A stretch of DNA of 64,000 nt from Aquarana catesbeiana (GCF_042186555.1 NC_133331.1:89501-153500), one strand, 5' to 3'. Positions 12,021-24,129 are shown, counted from the first letter of the stretch. Made by a program: numbers and translations. Notes: a model not told the origin generated them from the letters alone.

Positions 12021-12057
12021 CCCCAGATGATGTCCTTTGGAGACGAAACGCATCGGG
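12021..12057 (+). ncRNA. Degenerate hammerhead ribozyme motif
   Basis: Stem I CCC 12021-12023 pairs with GGG 12055-12057. The core reads CAGATGA (12024-12030) where the hammerhead consensus is CUGANGA, a change at U4. One extra T follows, then stem II GTC/GAC with a 7-nt loop, GAAA (12045-12048), a two-pair stem III with one mismatch (A-T, C·A) and C12054 at the expected cleavage position. Self-cleaving hammerheads with tiny stem III are known from Penelope-like elements. This copy is probably inactive. Confidence 0.6.
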
Positions 12058-12779
12058 ACGATCCACACTGCTGCCTTTTTCGATTTTAATCAGCGCTGTT
12101 TTATACATATCCATGTGAGTGGTTTCGTATTTTTAATAAATGTGGTTTATTTTATGGAATTACGCTATGGTCCATTTCTATTTCCTCTTTGGTACTCTGC
12201 AACTGCCCGTGGAATTTTGAGCGTGGGTCCATTCCTGGCATCACATTCTCCAAGATTCTATTCGGCGGCCATTCACATACATCACCTTGACGGTACCATC
12301 CAAGGGTCCATTTGATGTAAAAGAAAGCCTGTTTGACACACAGTGCGTATGCCCTAGTGTGTTCAAACCTTTTGGTAAGCCTCCCTATATTTGGTGGTGG
12401 TTCCTTCACAAGTACATCTTCACCTTCTCACGATTTTTTTGGTGTCCCATGGTGTACAGATTCATCATTTCATCATTTATGGACGTGTTTTCATCATAAC
12501 AATATAGATTGTGTTTTTCACTTATGCACACTATCACGTTTGGGCATGTTACTTATGTTTTACTGATATTGATTGAGGACATTGATTTACCCATCAGATG
12601 TATGTGGCCCTTTCAGTGATTCATTTTATTTTCATTTTTGCATGGTTTGTACTGTGCATCTTAAACCTTTAGCGCTACACTTTTATTCACCACCATTTTC
12701 ATATGTCGGCGATACTCGTATATGTGTTCACTTCTGCACGCGAGCTCGGCGGGACGGGGCGTGTTATTTTTTATTAATT
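12058..12779 (+). mobile_element. Probable downstream part of the Penelope-like element
   Basis: T-rich sequence with AATAAA near 12134 and an end-like TTAGCGCTACACTTTTATTC at about 12670. No exon seen. Confidence 0.4.
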
Positions 12780-13340
12780 ATTTTATTTTTTATTTTTACA
12801 CTGTTCTTTAAAAAAAAAAATGTGTCACTTTTATTCCTATTACAAAGAATGTAAACATCCCTTGTAATAGAATAAAAGCATGACAGGGCCTCTTAAATCT
12901 GAGATCTGGGGGGTCAAAAAGACTTCACATCTCATATTTACACTAAAATGTACTTTGAAAAAATAAATAAATAAAAATGTCCCTTTAAGAGCTGTGGGTG
13001 ACGTTTTGATGTCGCTTCTGCCCTGCAATGGTATGGAGGCGATGGGGGGCCATCTTCCCCTCACTCCTCTCCATACCACAGAGGGCAGAGGATGCGATCG
13101 CCGCTGATGGCGGCTCCGGTAAGCGATGGGGGGGGTCCCTCTCCCGCCACCGATAAAAGTGATCTCATGGCGAATCCGCAGCTAAGACCACTTTCATCTG
13201 AGAGCGGACCGCCTGCTGAAGAAGAGGATAGCGGGCTTAGCTAGCTGCTGCCATAACAACGATATCCCTCTTCAAAGTCCCGCCGTATAATGACGGTGGG
13301 CGGTCCATTAGTGGGCTAGCTGTGTGTAGTAAATAGAAAA
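12780..13340. mobile_element. Non-autonomous transposon-like repeat, ranid type
   Basis: Contains AATGTAAACATCCCTTGTAA, AAATCTGAGATCTGGGG with its inverted counterpart TCACATCTCATATTTAC, and AACAACGATATCCC, a set I recall from a frog repeat usually bounded by TTAA. The ends were not resolved. Confidence 0.45.
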
Positions 13341-13705
13341 GTTTTATTTTATTAAAGTGAATGTACTGAGGTTTGTAGTGTCTGTTACAGTCATTAAAGC
13401 ATATGGCTTTTTAAGCCCCTCCCACTGTTGATGCAACCTGACCACACCCAGAGTTTTGGCGTGGCGCCGCTATATTACCACATACCATTTCTCTTGGGAG
13501 GGGGGCAGCCGCGGGTGCCAGATGTGCGAGCTACGCCACTGGTCGCTGTAACAGGATTATTTCTACCACAAATCTGAGTCTAGGAGATTCATTTAATAAA
13601 GACAAATCGGCTGTTCGAAGGGAATTTCGCCTTCGCTTAGTGAATGAGATGAAGCTCCATTGACTTCCATCATCCTGGCTAAGATACTTCTCCACATTCC
13701 CTAAG
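13341..13705. other. Repeat-like DNA flanking a MITE
   Basis: 13590-13705 and 14004-14075 look like the two halves of an older MITE interrupted by the element at 13706 (ATTTAATAAAGAC on the left and TTTTAGTAAGCCAT on the right are opposed). No gene seen. Confidence 0.35.
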
Positions 13706-14003
13706 TTAAAGGGTAACTCCACTAAAAAATTAGCACATAAAAAATATAACATAACATATGCAATTGGGACATCGTATTGTATTTGAATGTTATTAAAAAT
13801 TCCCTTTTCCTTTCCACTTTGCAGGTGCAGCAGCTGATTGATAATTATAAAGTCACTCCCATTCACATTCACTCCACATATGGACACAGAGAAACAAACA
13901 GCGATTTCTTCACAATTACGTCTGCTACAACGTTTGTTATAATCCCTGCAATGTACAGAGAGGGGGAGGGGTTATTCTGACCAAAAGGGGAGTTACTCTT
14001 TAA
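13706..14003. mobile_element. MITE with TTAA target duplication
   Basis: TTAA 13706-13709 followed by AGGGTAACTCC; at the right, GGAGTTACTCT followed by TTAA at 14000-14003. The 11-bp terminal repeats match at 10 positions and the TTAA duplication is that of piggyBac-type elements. It is too short to code for a transposase. Confidence 0.7.
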
Positions 14004-14490
14004 AGAGAAAATTCCCTTTGCAAAGTGAAGAGCCTATTTTGCTTTTAGTAAGCCATCCCATATACATTGACATCTCCTGATCTCTTATGACCCGTCCTTA
14101 AAGGGCAATTGCATATAATGAGATATTTCTTACACAGACCACACCCCTAATTATGAGAACCGCGGCGATCCTAGGTGAGGACACAACAGTTTCTAAGATT
14201 ATATTTATCTTGGTGCCAAGAAGAGCTACTTCTTCAGAAATGAGCATCTCAGCAAGCCAATCGTTTCATTCAGTGCCTGTCCTTTGCTACAGAATTTTGT
14301 GTATCCCTAGTAACAGTCCCCGATCTCCGTCACAAGAACCTCTGACGCCTCCAAGAACCGCAGTCAGCGTGTGTTGGAAAGTAGAAGTGGACATTTCCCC
14401 TTTCGGTTCAGGAAATAACAAGCCTCTGACTCTGCAGGTTTCCTGTTGGTAAAGTTTTCTCATGGCAAATAAACCCATACAGCAAAATAA
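14004..14490. other. Unassigned DNA
   Basis: Possibly the right half of the interrupted MITE to about 14075, then sequence without a recognisable exon or repeat. Confidence 0.3.
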
Positions 14491-14861
14491 GACACCCGGC
14501 CCCCATAGGTGCCGCCATTATCTTCCCAGAGACCACAACTCTATACGGCCCTTTGGTACATGACACCCGGCCCCCCCAAAGGTGCTGCCATTATCTCTGG
14601 CCCCTGGTTCCTAGAGACCACGACTCTGCACGTCCCTGGTGCCCAACCTGTAGCCTTTTGGTATATGACACCCGGCCCCCCCAAAGGTGCTGCCATTATC
14701 TTCCCAGAGACCACAACTCTATACGTCCCTGGTGCCCAACCTGCGGCCCTTTGGTATATGACACCCGGCCCCCCCAAAGGTGCCGCCATTATCTCCGGAC
14801 CCTGGTTCCCAGAGACCACGACTCTGTATGTCCTTGGTGCCCAACCTGCGGCTCTTTGGTA
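14491..14861. repeat. ~70-105-bp tandem repeat, four copies
   Basis: Units start GACACCCGGCCCCC and contain GGTGCTGCCATTATCT, CAGAGACCACAACTCT and CCTGGTGCCCAACCTG. The array resumes at 16138, after the intervening LTR. Confidence 0.85.
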
Positions 14862-16137
14862 TGTAGCACCCTGGAGTTTAGGCAGGGAGCTCCTCACAAA
14901 TTTACTTGCCAGGAGTAGTTATCCTGGTTGATTGTTAGAGATCTATTGATTTCTCCTTAAGTTTGGCCTTGTGGCACTTTTCTCTTCTACCACTAGGTGG
15001 CCGGGTACTTGGTGGTACTAGATATTAGAAGGGCAACCCAAGGTCAGGTTATGGGTATATGGAGTATCTCAGCCAATGGGCAGGGGTTTTCTTGAATCCC
15101 TTGGCCTGCTGGGAGAACCTATATATTTGGGTGGGGTCAGGGGATTGTTGTTCTGTGCCACCTGGACGGCTGTCCGGGTGGACGTGTGTCGTACTGCCCC
15201 GGGCTGCTAGTCTGGAGATTGGGCCTATCCCGGGCACATCTGGCTGCCAGGCTGTCTGAGGGCCTATCCAAAAGCAAGAGAGCAGTGCAGGGTTGGGATT
15301 GTGGCTTGCAGTCCAACCAGAAGTGACGGTTCTGTCGGCCGGAGAACCTGTCGTGGTCAGAGGTAGAGGGGAAGCTGTCACCACTAAGGAACCAACCACC
15401 TTATTACCAGGGACCACCGTGAGTAACGAGAGCAAGTACCGGAGCAACATTCTCACCAACCGGGGACGGTGGAGAATCGGGAAACTTCAGTGGGTATCCA
15501 GCCAGGGACCCAACCAGAGGAGGTGACACTTGCAGAGCAGCCTTGTGTGTCAAGGCAGAGACCAAGCCGGTCAGTGGGGTGAAGCTTGAGAAGTATCGGG
15601 AGTGCCAAGCTAGGGACCCAGCAGAGAAGCGGGGGTGACGCTTGAGGAAGATACCACCGCGAAAATTGGAGGAGCTCAAGGGGTTCAGTGGCAGTGAATC
15701 AGAGGGTCTAGTGAGAGACCGGGAGCTCAGTGTATGGAAGAACTACAAGAAGTGATTGTAGTGAAGGTGAAAGAACTGTTATGCTTTGTGTTAGGAACTG
15801 GTAGAGACCGTTGCCATAGGAGACAGCATTCCTGAATGTGCAGATGTGACGTCTTGCTGGATACCTTTCCCTGCTTGGCTGTCCTCCTATTGAAGTCTCG
15901 GAGTCTGCCAATTAATCTTAAAAATATCTAAGAGTGTCCTGGCCCCAACCCCCAAAAAAAGATTGTTAAAGGAAATAAACTTTCTTTTGCATTTAAGAAG
16001 TGGCTGGCGCCCAATAACTTCAACTTCAACTTCTCTGCACCCACCATACCTCACAACCCACCATATACAGAAGGATGTCAGCTATCCCTGGCCCTGGTGT
16101 CCTCATTAGATCAAAGGAGGCCTGGGATCTTGCTACA
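14862..16137 (+). mobile_element. Solo LTR, 1.28 kb
   Basis: Starts TGTAGCACCCTGGAG and ends GGATCTTGCTACA, satisfying the TGT...ACA rule, and splits a tandem array in two. A polyadenylation signal (AAATAAAC) lies near 15975. Flanks GGTA and GGAA could be an eroded target duplication. No internal retroviral region is left, so it arose by LTR-LTR recombination. The superfamily cannot be told from the LTR alone. Confidence 0.6.
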
Positions 16138-16290
16138 GGAATGACACCCGGCCCCCCATAGGTGCCCCTATTTTCTCAGGTCCTCGGGTTCCCAGAGACC
16201 ACGACTCTGTACGTCCCTGGTGCCCAACCAGCCATTTGGTGTATGACACCCGCCACCCAAAGGGGTCTGCTGTCTCTGACAGTCCTCCCA
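16138..16290. repeat. Continuation of the tandem array at 14491
   Basis: Again GACACCCGGCCCCC, CCCAGAGACCACGACTCT and CCTGGTGCCCAACC. It was displaced from the rest of the array by the LTR insertion. Confidence 0.75.
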
Positions 16291-17149
16291 AGCATTACAT
16301 TTATTGAAGATTGTGTGGGTCCCTTTGGTGATGTTAGGGGCCCCCTTTAGCTCATTAATTGACATACACTGTTGTAAGTAGCACCATGCTCTCTGACATA
16401 CCCAGGCTTAAGAGGGAGTATTCACTACAACAATATACGTAATACTACAATAACCAAATAGAGGCAGCAACCACCTCTTTAAACAAACAAGTAAAAGAAC
16501 AGCAAATAGGGTATACATCTGGTAAACAAAAATATATACATAGTAGGAAATAGGACATACTGATGATAATAAGCCAGTGGTCTGGAGGATAACCCCTTAT
16601 CCCTATGCTGAGGGTGGTCCTGCCTGAGGGGCAATGTTACAATAACAGTCTGTCAGTCTGTATTAAAACTTTTCCCTGCTGGCCAGCATGTTGGGGCCCA
16701 GATCCAGCATTGGAACGCTCAAGATAAGTTCCTCTTAACCCAGGCCCCTGTATAGTATCTTAAGCATATAATACTGTTCCTATGTAATAAGGTACAGTAG
16801 AGCTTGGCCAGCAGCTTCCTACCAACTATTGGGGTGACAGCTGGTCTCTCTTAGTTCTCCAGTGATGGTGAAGCCAGTGGTAGCTGCATTTTCCCCAGCG
16901 ATCAGGTGGCAGCACCAGTCAGCGACATTCTTGACCCCTATTGCAGAGACAAACGTTCTGCTAACAGCCTGGGGCACGGTCTGTCTGCAACTAAAAACCG
17001 TAGGGTGGATTCCCCCCTAGAAGTCATATTAGACCTTTATCCAAGCATACAACATGGCCAGGAAAGGGAGGGGCAGTGAGTGTGTGGCCCCCTCTGTACC
17101 ACACCAGGTCACATACCCTCAATATGGGAATGCCCTAAAATATACACCA
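16291..17149. other. Unassigned DNA
   Basis: No coding, RNA or tandem structure recognised. It may be part of an LTR-type element but no ends were found. Confidence 0.3.
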
Positions 17150-18060
17150 CTCTTTATACTTATACACCCTCTATTCAGGCGCCCCTATTCAGGCACCCAA
17201 AAAAGGGGGTGCCTGAATTACAGTGGCGGGGGGGTGTTTTTGAAGCACCTGATTGGAGCCATAGGCTCTAATAAGCTTCAAAATAGGTGACCTGTGAGCG
17301 CCATGCTTGGCGCTCACAGTCCACCCAGGTGTGTTAGAAAAGCGAATAATCATTCACTTTCCTGAATCGCCTCTCCGCCAATCAGGTGCTCGGGTCTGTT
17401 ACCCATCACCTGATTGGCTGAAATGACAGGCGCTGTGATTGGACGCCTATCAGGAGGAGAGGACGGGAGGAGACAAATGGAGGACACCGCTCGCCGCCGT
17501 CACCTGCTGCCCCACCGAGACAGAAGTGCTGGGCAGATGGCGAGAGGGCGGGGTCACAGTGGCTGCGTTTGATGGGCACAGTGGCTGTGTTTGATGGGCA
17601 CAGTGGCAGCATTTGATGGGCACAGTGGCTGCGTTTGATGGGCACAGTGGCAGCGTTTGATGGGCACAGTGGCTGCGTTTGATGGGCACACTTGCAGCAT
17701 TTGATGGGCACAGTGGCTGTGTTTGATGGGCACACTTGCAGCATTTGATGGGCACAGTGGCTGCGTTTGATGGGCACAGTGGCTGCGTTTGATGGGCAGA
17801 GTGAGGCTGTAATTGATGGGCACAGTGGCAGCATTTGATGGGCACACTTGCAGCGTTTGATGGGCACACTTGCAGCATTTGATGGGCACAGTGGCTGCGT
17901 TTGATGGGCAGAGTGAGGCTGTAATTGATGGGCAGAGTGGCTGCAATTGATGAACAGAGTGAGGCTGCAATTGATGGGGGTTTTTTTCAGAATTTTTCAG
18001 TTTGTTTGCGCCCCCCAAAAAATTTTGAGCACCAGCTGCCACTGTTTGGGATTCACAAAT
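17150..18060. mobile_element. Interspersed repeat with internal 22-bp array
   Basis: A unit recalled from ranid genomes. It contains short inverted pieces (GGCGCTCACAG, CACCTGATTGG), an internal tandem array and a 3' end GCGCCCCCCAAAAAATTTTG followed by AGCACCAGCTGCCAC. It has no coding capacity and its class is unknown. Confidence 0.5.
17555..17980. repeat. 22-bp minisatellite, ~19 copies
   Basis: Units TGATGGGCACAGTGGCTGCG plus TT, with CTTGCAGCAT and GTGAGGCTGTAA variants. The cysteine/proline-rich minus-strand frames here are by-products. Confidence 0.92.
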
Positions 18061-19001
18061 TTTTTCAATTCTTCGATGCACGTCCAGCTAACCGAACTTT
18101 GCTCGGCTCGATCATCATTAGCTGCACAAAGCAATACTATTAGTAGGTAAGAACCAGTGTTAATTTTGACGTCAAATTTCTATTTAGTTTTAGTCTTATT
18201 TTAGTCTTCTGAATTGTTTTAGTTTGTTGTATTTTAGTCGACTAAAATCAAATAGGTTTAGTAAATTTGTAATGCATTATTGAAGTATTTCTCTATAAAA
18301 ACCAAGTTTGATAGACAAAAATATTGTTTTTGACAAACAGAAGTGCAACTTTATAAAGTTTAAAAAAAAGAACCTGTCACCTCTATTGTCTGTAATGTCA
18401 TCACACTGAAAATATCACCAACATTAAATATTAAGAAAAAAAATAAGAAAAACCTTTTTCCTCATTTTTTTTCTTTCAGCAGCTTAGTAGATGCCCTCTA
18501 TTTATTCTTATTTATGCAGTGTTAATTTTGACGGCAAATTTTGATTTGGTTTTAGTCCTTTGACTAAAATGCTATTTTAGTTTTAGTCATATTTTAGTCA
18601 TCTGAATTGTTTTAGTTTTAGTCGACTAAAGTAGTGTTAGTTTAGTCTACAAAAATGCTTTAGTTGATGAAATATACACTGGTAAGAAGTAACGGTCCAT
18701 TCACACTGTCATGTGATCTTTCTCCAAAGCACATAATGCATTTAGTGCGTTTTTAGTGCGTTTTTAGTGCCTTGCCAATGAAACGCGCATTTTTACTAAA
18801 ACACACAAAAATTGCAACAAGCAAAAAATGCCGGGCACTGCCATCTAACGCAACGCACTGGTGTGAAGAGCTTCATAGATTATAATATTGAACTCGTTTT
18901 CATGTGTTTTTCATGTATAGATATTACACATCGGTACGTTTCAGGAACACGTGGAAAACGCAGACTTTGGCGACATGCAGAGAAATGTGCAGCTATTCAG
19001 A
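18061..19001. other. Repeat DNA with duplicated TTTTAGTC segments
   Basis: CAGTGTTAATTTTGACG occurs at about 18155 and again at about 18518, each followed by runs of TTTTAGTC and a TTTAGTCGACTAAA-like palindrome. This looks like two direct copies of a transposon end. 18690-19001 is further repeat DNA leading into the satellite. Confidence 0.45.
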
Positions 19002-22000
19002 TTATATGTGGTGTGCCATACATTGTATATATGTGGTGTGCCATACACTGTATATATGTGGTGTGCCATACACTGTAGATATGTGGTGTGCCATACACTG
19101 TATATATGTGGTGTGCCATACATTGTATATATGTGGTGTGCCATACACTGTATATATGTGGTGTGCCATACACTGTAGATATGTGGTGTGCCATACATTG
19201 TATATATGTGGTGTGCCATACACTGTATATATGTGGTGTGCCATACATTGTATATATGTGGTGTGCCATATACTGTACATATGTGGTGTGCCATACACTG
19301 TATATATGTGGCGTGCCATACGCTGTATATATGTGGTGTGCCATACACTGTACATATGTGGTGTGCCATACATTGTATATATGTGGTGTGCCATACACTG
19401 TACATATGTGGTGTGCCATACATTGTATATATGTGGTGTGCCATACACTGTATATATGTGGTGTGCCATATACTGTACATATGTGGTGTGCCATACACTG
19501 TATATATGTGGCGTGCCATACACTGTATATATGTGGTGTGCCATACATTGTATATATGTGGTGTGCCATACACTGTACATATGTGGTGTGCCATACACTG
19601 TATATATGTGGTGTGCCATACACTGTACATATGTGGTGTGCCATACACTGTATATATGTGGTGTGCCATACACTGTATATATGTGGTGTGCCATACACTG
19701 TATATATGTGGTGTGCCATACACTGTACATATGTGGTGTGCCATACACTGTATATATGTGGTGTGCCATACACTGTATATATGTGGCGTGCCATACACTG
19801 TATATATGTGGTGTGCCATACATTGTATATATGTGGTGTGCCATACACTGTACATATGTGGTGTGCCATACACTGTATATATGTGGTGTGCCATACACTG
19901 TATATATGTGGCGTGCTATACACTGTATATATGTGGTGTGCCATACACTGTACATATGTGGTGTGCCATACACTGTATATATGTGGTGTGCCATACATTG
20001 TATATATGTGGTGTGCCATACACTGTATATATGTGGTGTGCCATACATTGTATATATGTGGTGTGCCATACACTGTATATATGTGGTGTGCCATACATTG
20101 TATATATGTGGTGTGCCATACACTGTATATATGTGGTGTGCCATACACTGTATATATGTGGTGTGCCATACACTGTATATATGTGGTGTGCCATACATTG
20201 TATATATGTGGTGTGCCATACACTGTATATATGTGGTGTGCCATACATTGTATATATGTGGTGTGCCATACACTGTATATATGTGGTGTGCCATACGCTG
20301 TATATATGTGGTGTGCCATACATTGTATATATGTGGTGTGCCATATACTGTACATATGTGGTGTGCCATACACTGTATATATGTGGCGTGCCATACACTG
20401 TATATATGTGGTGTGCCATACATTGTATATATGTGGTGTGCCATACACTGTATATATGTGGCGTGCCATACACTGTATATATGTGGTGTGCCATACATTG
20501 TATATATGTGGTGTGCCATACACTGTACATATGTGGTGTGCCATACACTGTATATATGTGGTGTGCCATACACTGTACATATGTGGTGTGCCATACACTG
20601 TATATATGTGGTGTGCCATACACTGTATATATGTGGTGTGCCATACACTGTATATATGTGGCGTGCCATACACTGTATATATGTGGTGTGCCATACATTG
20701 TATATATGTGGTGTGCCATACACTGTACATATGTGGTGTGCCATACACTGTATATATGTGGTGTGCCATACACTGTATATATGTGGCGTGCTATACACTG
20801 TATATATGTGGTGTGCCATACACTGTACATATGTGGTGTGCCATACACTGTATATATGTGGCGTGCCATACACTGTATATATGTGGCGTGCCATACACTG
20901 TATATATGTGGCGTGCCATACACTGTATATATGTGGTGTGCCATACATTGTATATATGTGGTGTGCCATATACTGTATATATGTGGCGTGCCATACACTG
21001 TATATATGTGGCGTGCCATACACTGTATATATGTGGTGTGCCATACACTGTATATATGTGGTGTGCCATACATTGTATGCCATACATTGTATATATGTGG
21101 TGTGCCATACACTGTATATATGTGGTGTGCCATACATTGTATGCCATACATTGTATATATGTGGTGTGCCATACATTGTATATATGTGGTGTGCCATACA
21201 CTGTATATATGTGGTGTGCCATACATTGTATATATGTGGTGTGCCATACATTGTATATATGTGGTGTGCCATACATTGTATATATGTGGTGTGCCATACA
21301 CTGTACATATGTGGTGTGCCATACACTGTATATATGTGGTGTGCCATACACTGTACATATGTGGTGTGCCATACATTGTATATATGTGGTGTGCCATACA
21401 TTGTATATATGTGGTGTGCCATACACTGTACATATGTGGTGTGCCATACACTGTATATATGTGGCGTGCCATACACTGTATATATGTGGCGTGCCATAAA
21501 CTGTACATATGTGGCGTGCCATAAACTGTACATATGTGGCGTGCCATAAACTGTACATATGTGGCGTGCCATACACTGTACATATGTGGTGTGCCATACA
21601 CTGTATATATGTGGCGTGCCATAAACTGTACATATGTGGCGTGCCATAAACTGTACATATGTGGCGTGCCATACACTGTACATATGTGGTGTGCCATACA
21701 CTGTATATATGTGGTGTGCCATACACTGTATATATGTGGCGTGCCATAAACTGTACATATGTGGTGTGCCATACATTGTATATATGTGGTGTGCCATACA
21801 CTGTATATATGTGGTGTGCCATACGCTGTATATATGTGGTGTGCCATACATTGTATATATGTGGTGTGCCATATACTGTACATATGTGGTGTGCCATACA
21901 CTGTATATATGTGGCGTGCCATATATTGTATATATGTGGTGTGCCATACACTGTATATATGTGGTGTGCCATACATTGTATATATGTGGTGTGCCATACA

Positions 22001-23197
22001 CTGTATATATGTGGTGTGCCATACATTGTATATATGTGGCGTGCCATACACTGTATATATGTGGCGTGCCATACACTGTATATATGTGGTGTGCCATATA
22101 CTGTACATATGTGGTGTGCCATACACTGTATATATGTGGCGTGCCATACACTGTATATATGTGGTGTGCCATACATTGTATATATGTGGTGTGCCATATA
22201 CTGTATATATGTGGCGTGCCATACACTGTATATATGTGGCGTGCCATACACTGTATATATGTGGTGTGCCATACATTGTATATATGTGGTGTGCCATACA
22301 CTGTATATATGTGGTGTGCCATACATTGTATGCCATACATTGTATATATGTGGTGTGCCATACATTGTATATATGTGGTGTGCCATACATTGTATATATG
22401 TGGTGTGCCATACATTGTATATATGTGGTGTGCCATACACTGTACATATGTGGTGTGCCATACACTGTATATATGTGGTGTGCCATACACTGTATATATG
22501 TGGTGTGCCATACATTGTATATATGTGGTGTGCCATACACTGTATATATGTGGTGTGCCATACATTGTATGCCATACATTGTATATATGTGGTGTGCCAT
22601 ACACTGTATATATGTGGTGTGCCATACATTGTATATATGTGGCGTGCCATACACTGTATATATGTGGTGTGCCATACATTGTATATATGTGGTGTGCCAT
22701 ACATTGTATATATGTGGTGTGCCATACACTGTACATATGTGGTGTGCCATACACTGTATATATGTGGTGTGCCATACACTGTATATATGTGGTGTGCCAT
22801 ACATTGTATATATGTGGTGTGCCATACACTGTATATATGTGGTGTGCCATACATTGTATGCCATACATTGTATATATGTGGTGTGCCATACACTGTACAT
22901 ATGTGGTGTGCCATACATTGTATATATGTGGTGTGCCATACATTGTATATATGTGGTGTGCCATACACTGTATATATGTGGTGTGCCATACATTGTATAT
23001 ATGTGGTGTGCCATACATTGTATATATGTGGTGTGCCATACATTGTATATATGTGGTGTGCCATACATTGTACATATGTGGTGTGCCATACATTGTATAT
23101 ATGTGGTGTGCCATACATTGTATATATGTGGTGTGCCATACACTGTATATATGTGGTGTGCCATACATTGTATATATGTGGTGTGCTATACACTGTG
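19002..23197. repeat. 25-bp satellite, ~168 copies (4.2 kb)
   Basis: The unit joins GTATATATGTGG to TGTGCCATACACT. Variants are CATATG for TATATG, GCGTGCC for GTGTGCC and ATTG for ACTG. Five shortened units (GTATGCCATACATT; near 21076, 21139, 22329, 22568 and 22856) carry the same 11-bp deletion. The unit has no stop triplet on either strand, which explains overlapping open frames of up to ~1,480 residues in all six frames. None is likely to be a gene. Confidence 0.96.
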
Positions 23198-23539
23198 ATT
23201 GTATCCCCACACATCTGCATAGGCACAGGTTTTCATGCATACTGGAACGCATGCTGCCGCAGCACCACCATGCGATTCTATGCGGTGCGCAGAGAACAGT
23301 CAGGGACCTCATTTCTGCATTGTAATAAATGGGCCGCCCTACAGGTGATGTAATGACTGGAGTCTCATCATCGTTCTTCCACAAGAGGCCCTGCGTGGAA
23401 TCCATTGGGAAATTGTCCACGAGAGCCAATGAGATTCGTGCTTTCAAGGTTGCAAATGTAAGAGTGGCTCTGATTATTAACGGCTAATATATAAAGGCAG
23501 ATCGTTCTCATACCAGAAAACAAGGAGCGATCGTCTTAC
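23198..23539. other. Satellite flank and intron sequence next to the exon
   Basis: 23200-23350 resembles an interspersed repeat (CCACACATCTGCATAGGC, CATGCGATTCTATGCGG). The remainder is ordinary intron-like sequence downstream of the exon on the minus strand. Confidence 0.4.
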
Positions 23540-23624
23540 CTGGCTCACAGCGGGAGCAGCACTTCCCCAATGTTTGTTCAAAGTATTGCTGATCATTGCA
23601 AGTCTGATTATCGTTCGATGTAAC
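23540..23624 (-). CDS. Internal exon of a TNF-receptor-superfamily gene (TNFRSF1B-like)
   Basis: Minus-strand exon of 85 bp. The acceptor is GGTTTATTTCAG before position 23624; the donor is CCAG|GTAAGACG after 23540. It starts in phase 0 and ends after the first base of a Gly codon. It encodes 28 residues beginning VTSNDNQTC and ending YFEQTLGKCCSRCEP(G), the first half of a TNFR cysteine-rich domain. The spacing C-x4-YF-x6-CC-x2-C-x-PG matches the first domain of TNFR2 (YYDQTAQMCCSKCSPG in human, as I recall it) closely, and CD40 and other members less closely. Such receptors bind trimeric TNF-family ligands at the cell surface. It lies in repeat-dense introns; the neighbouring exons were not found. 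The superfamily is well supported; the exact paralogue is an inference. Confidence 0.78.
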
Positions 23625-24129
23625 CTGAAATAAACCAGCAAATGCCAATTCATCAACATTTCTCTGTATGCACACACATATTTTAGCTACATACAATTGT
23701 TCTACTGAACTATAAAAAAACAACTTCATTTTAAAGTTTTACTCTAAATCCTGTATTTTTCTGTGTGTGTTCATATGCAGAATGTGTATTTTATAAATGT
23801 CGTTTCTATTGTTTTCATGTACTTCTTCCATCGGAAGAACCTGGTTAATCCCACCGGTCACCTTTCTCCCTTCTTCTAAACTGACCATACAAACTGATCA
23901 TCTGGCTGGCCATTCAGAGGTACAGGACACTGTGTAGACACACGGCATGCCTCTATTGGGTAGTTTGTCAGCCACCACACTCCCCAACCAATCACTGCCT
24001 GCCTCTGGCACACATCCCCCTCCCTATCACAGCCTACTTATTGAACACGCCCCCCGCTCAAGCACAGCATGTATCTTGGCACAGGCTGAACAGACTATGG
24101 GATACAGGCATGCTGTTTGTCTGCACAGT
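23625..24129. other. Intron-like sequence upstream of the exon
   Basis: Includes the acceptor region of the minus-strand exon. No second exon was recognised. Confidence 0.4.

Noticed and set aside
14287..14478. Minus-strand frame with ETCRVRG considered as a second receptor exon
   Set aside because: It lacks the TNFR cysteine spacing and has no matching splice pair.
19002..23197. CRISPR-like array
   Set aside because: Units are contiguous with no unique spacers, and the genome is eukaryotic.
19002..23447. Open frames up to 1,481 residues on both strands
   Set aside because: They follow from a stop-free 25-bp tandem repeat; all six frames are open and no splice, start or domain signal supports a protein.
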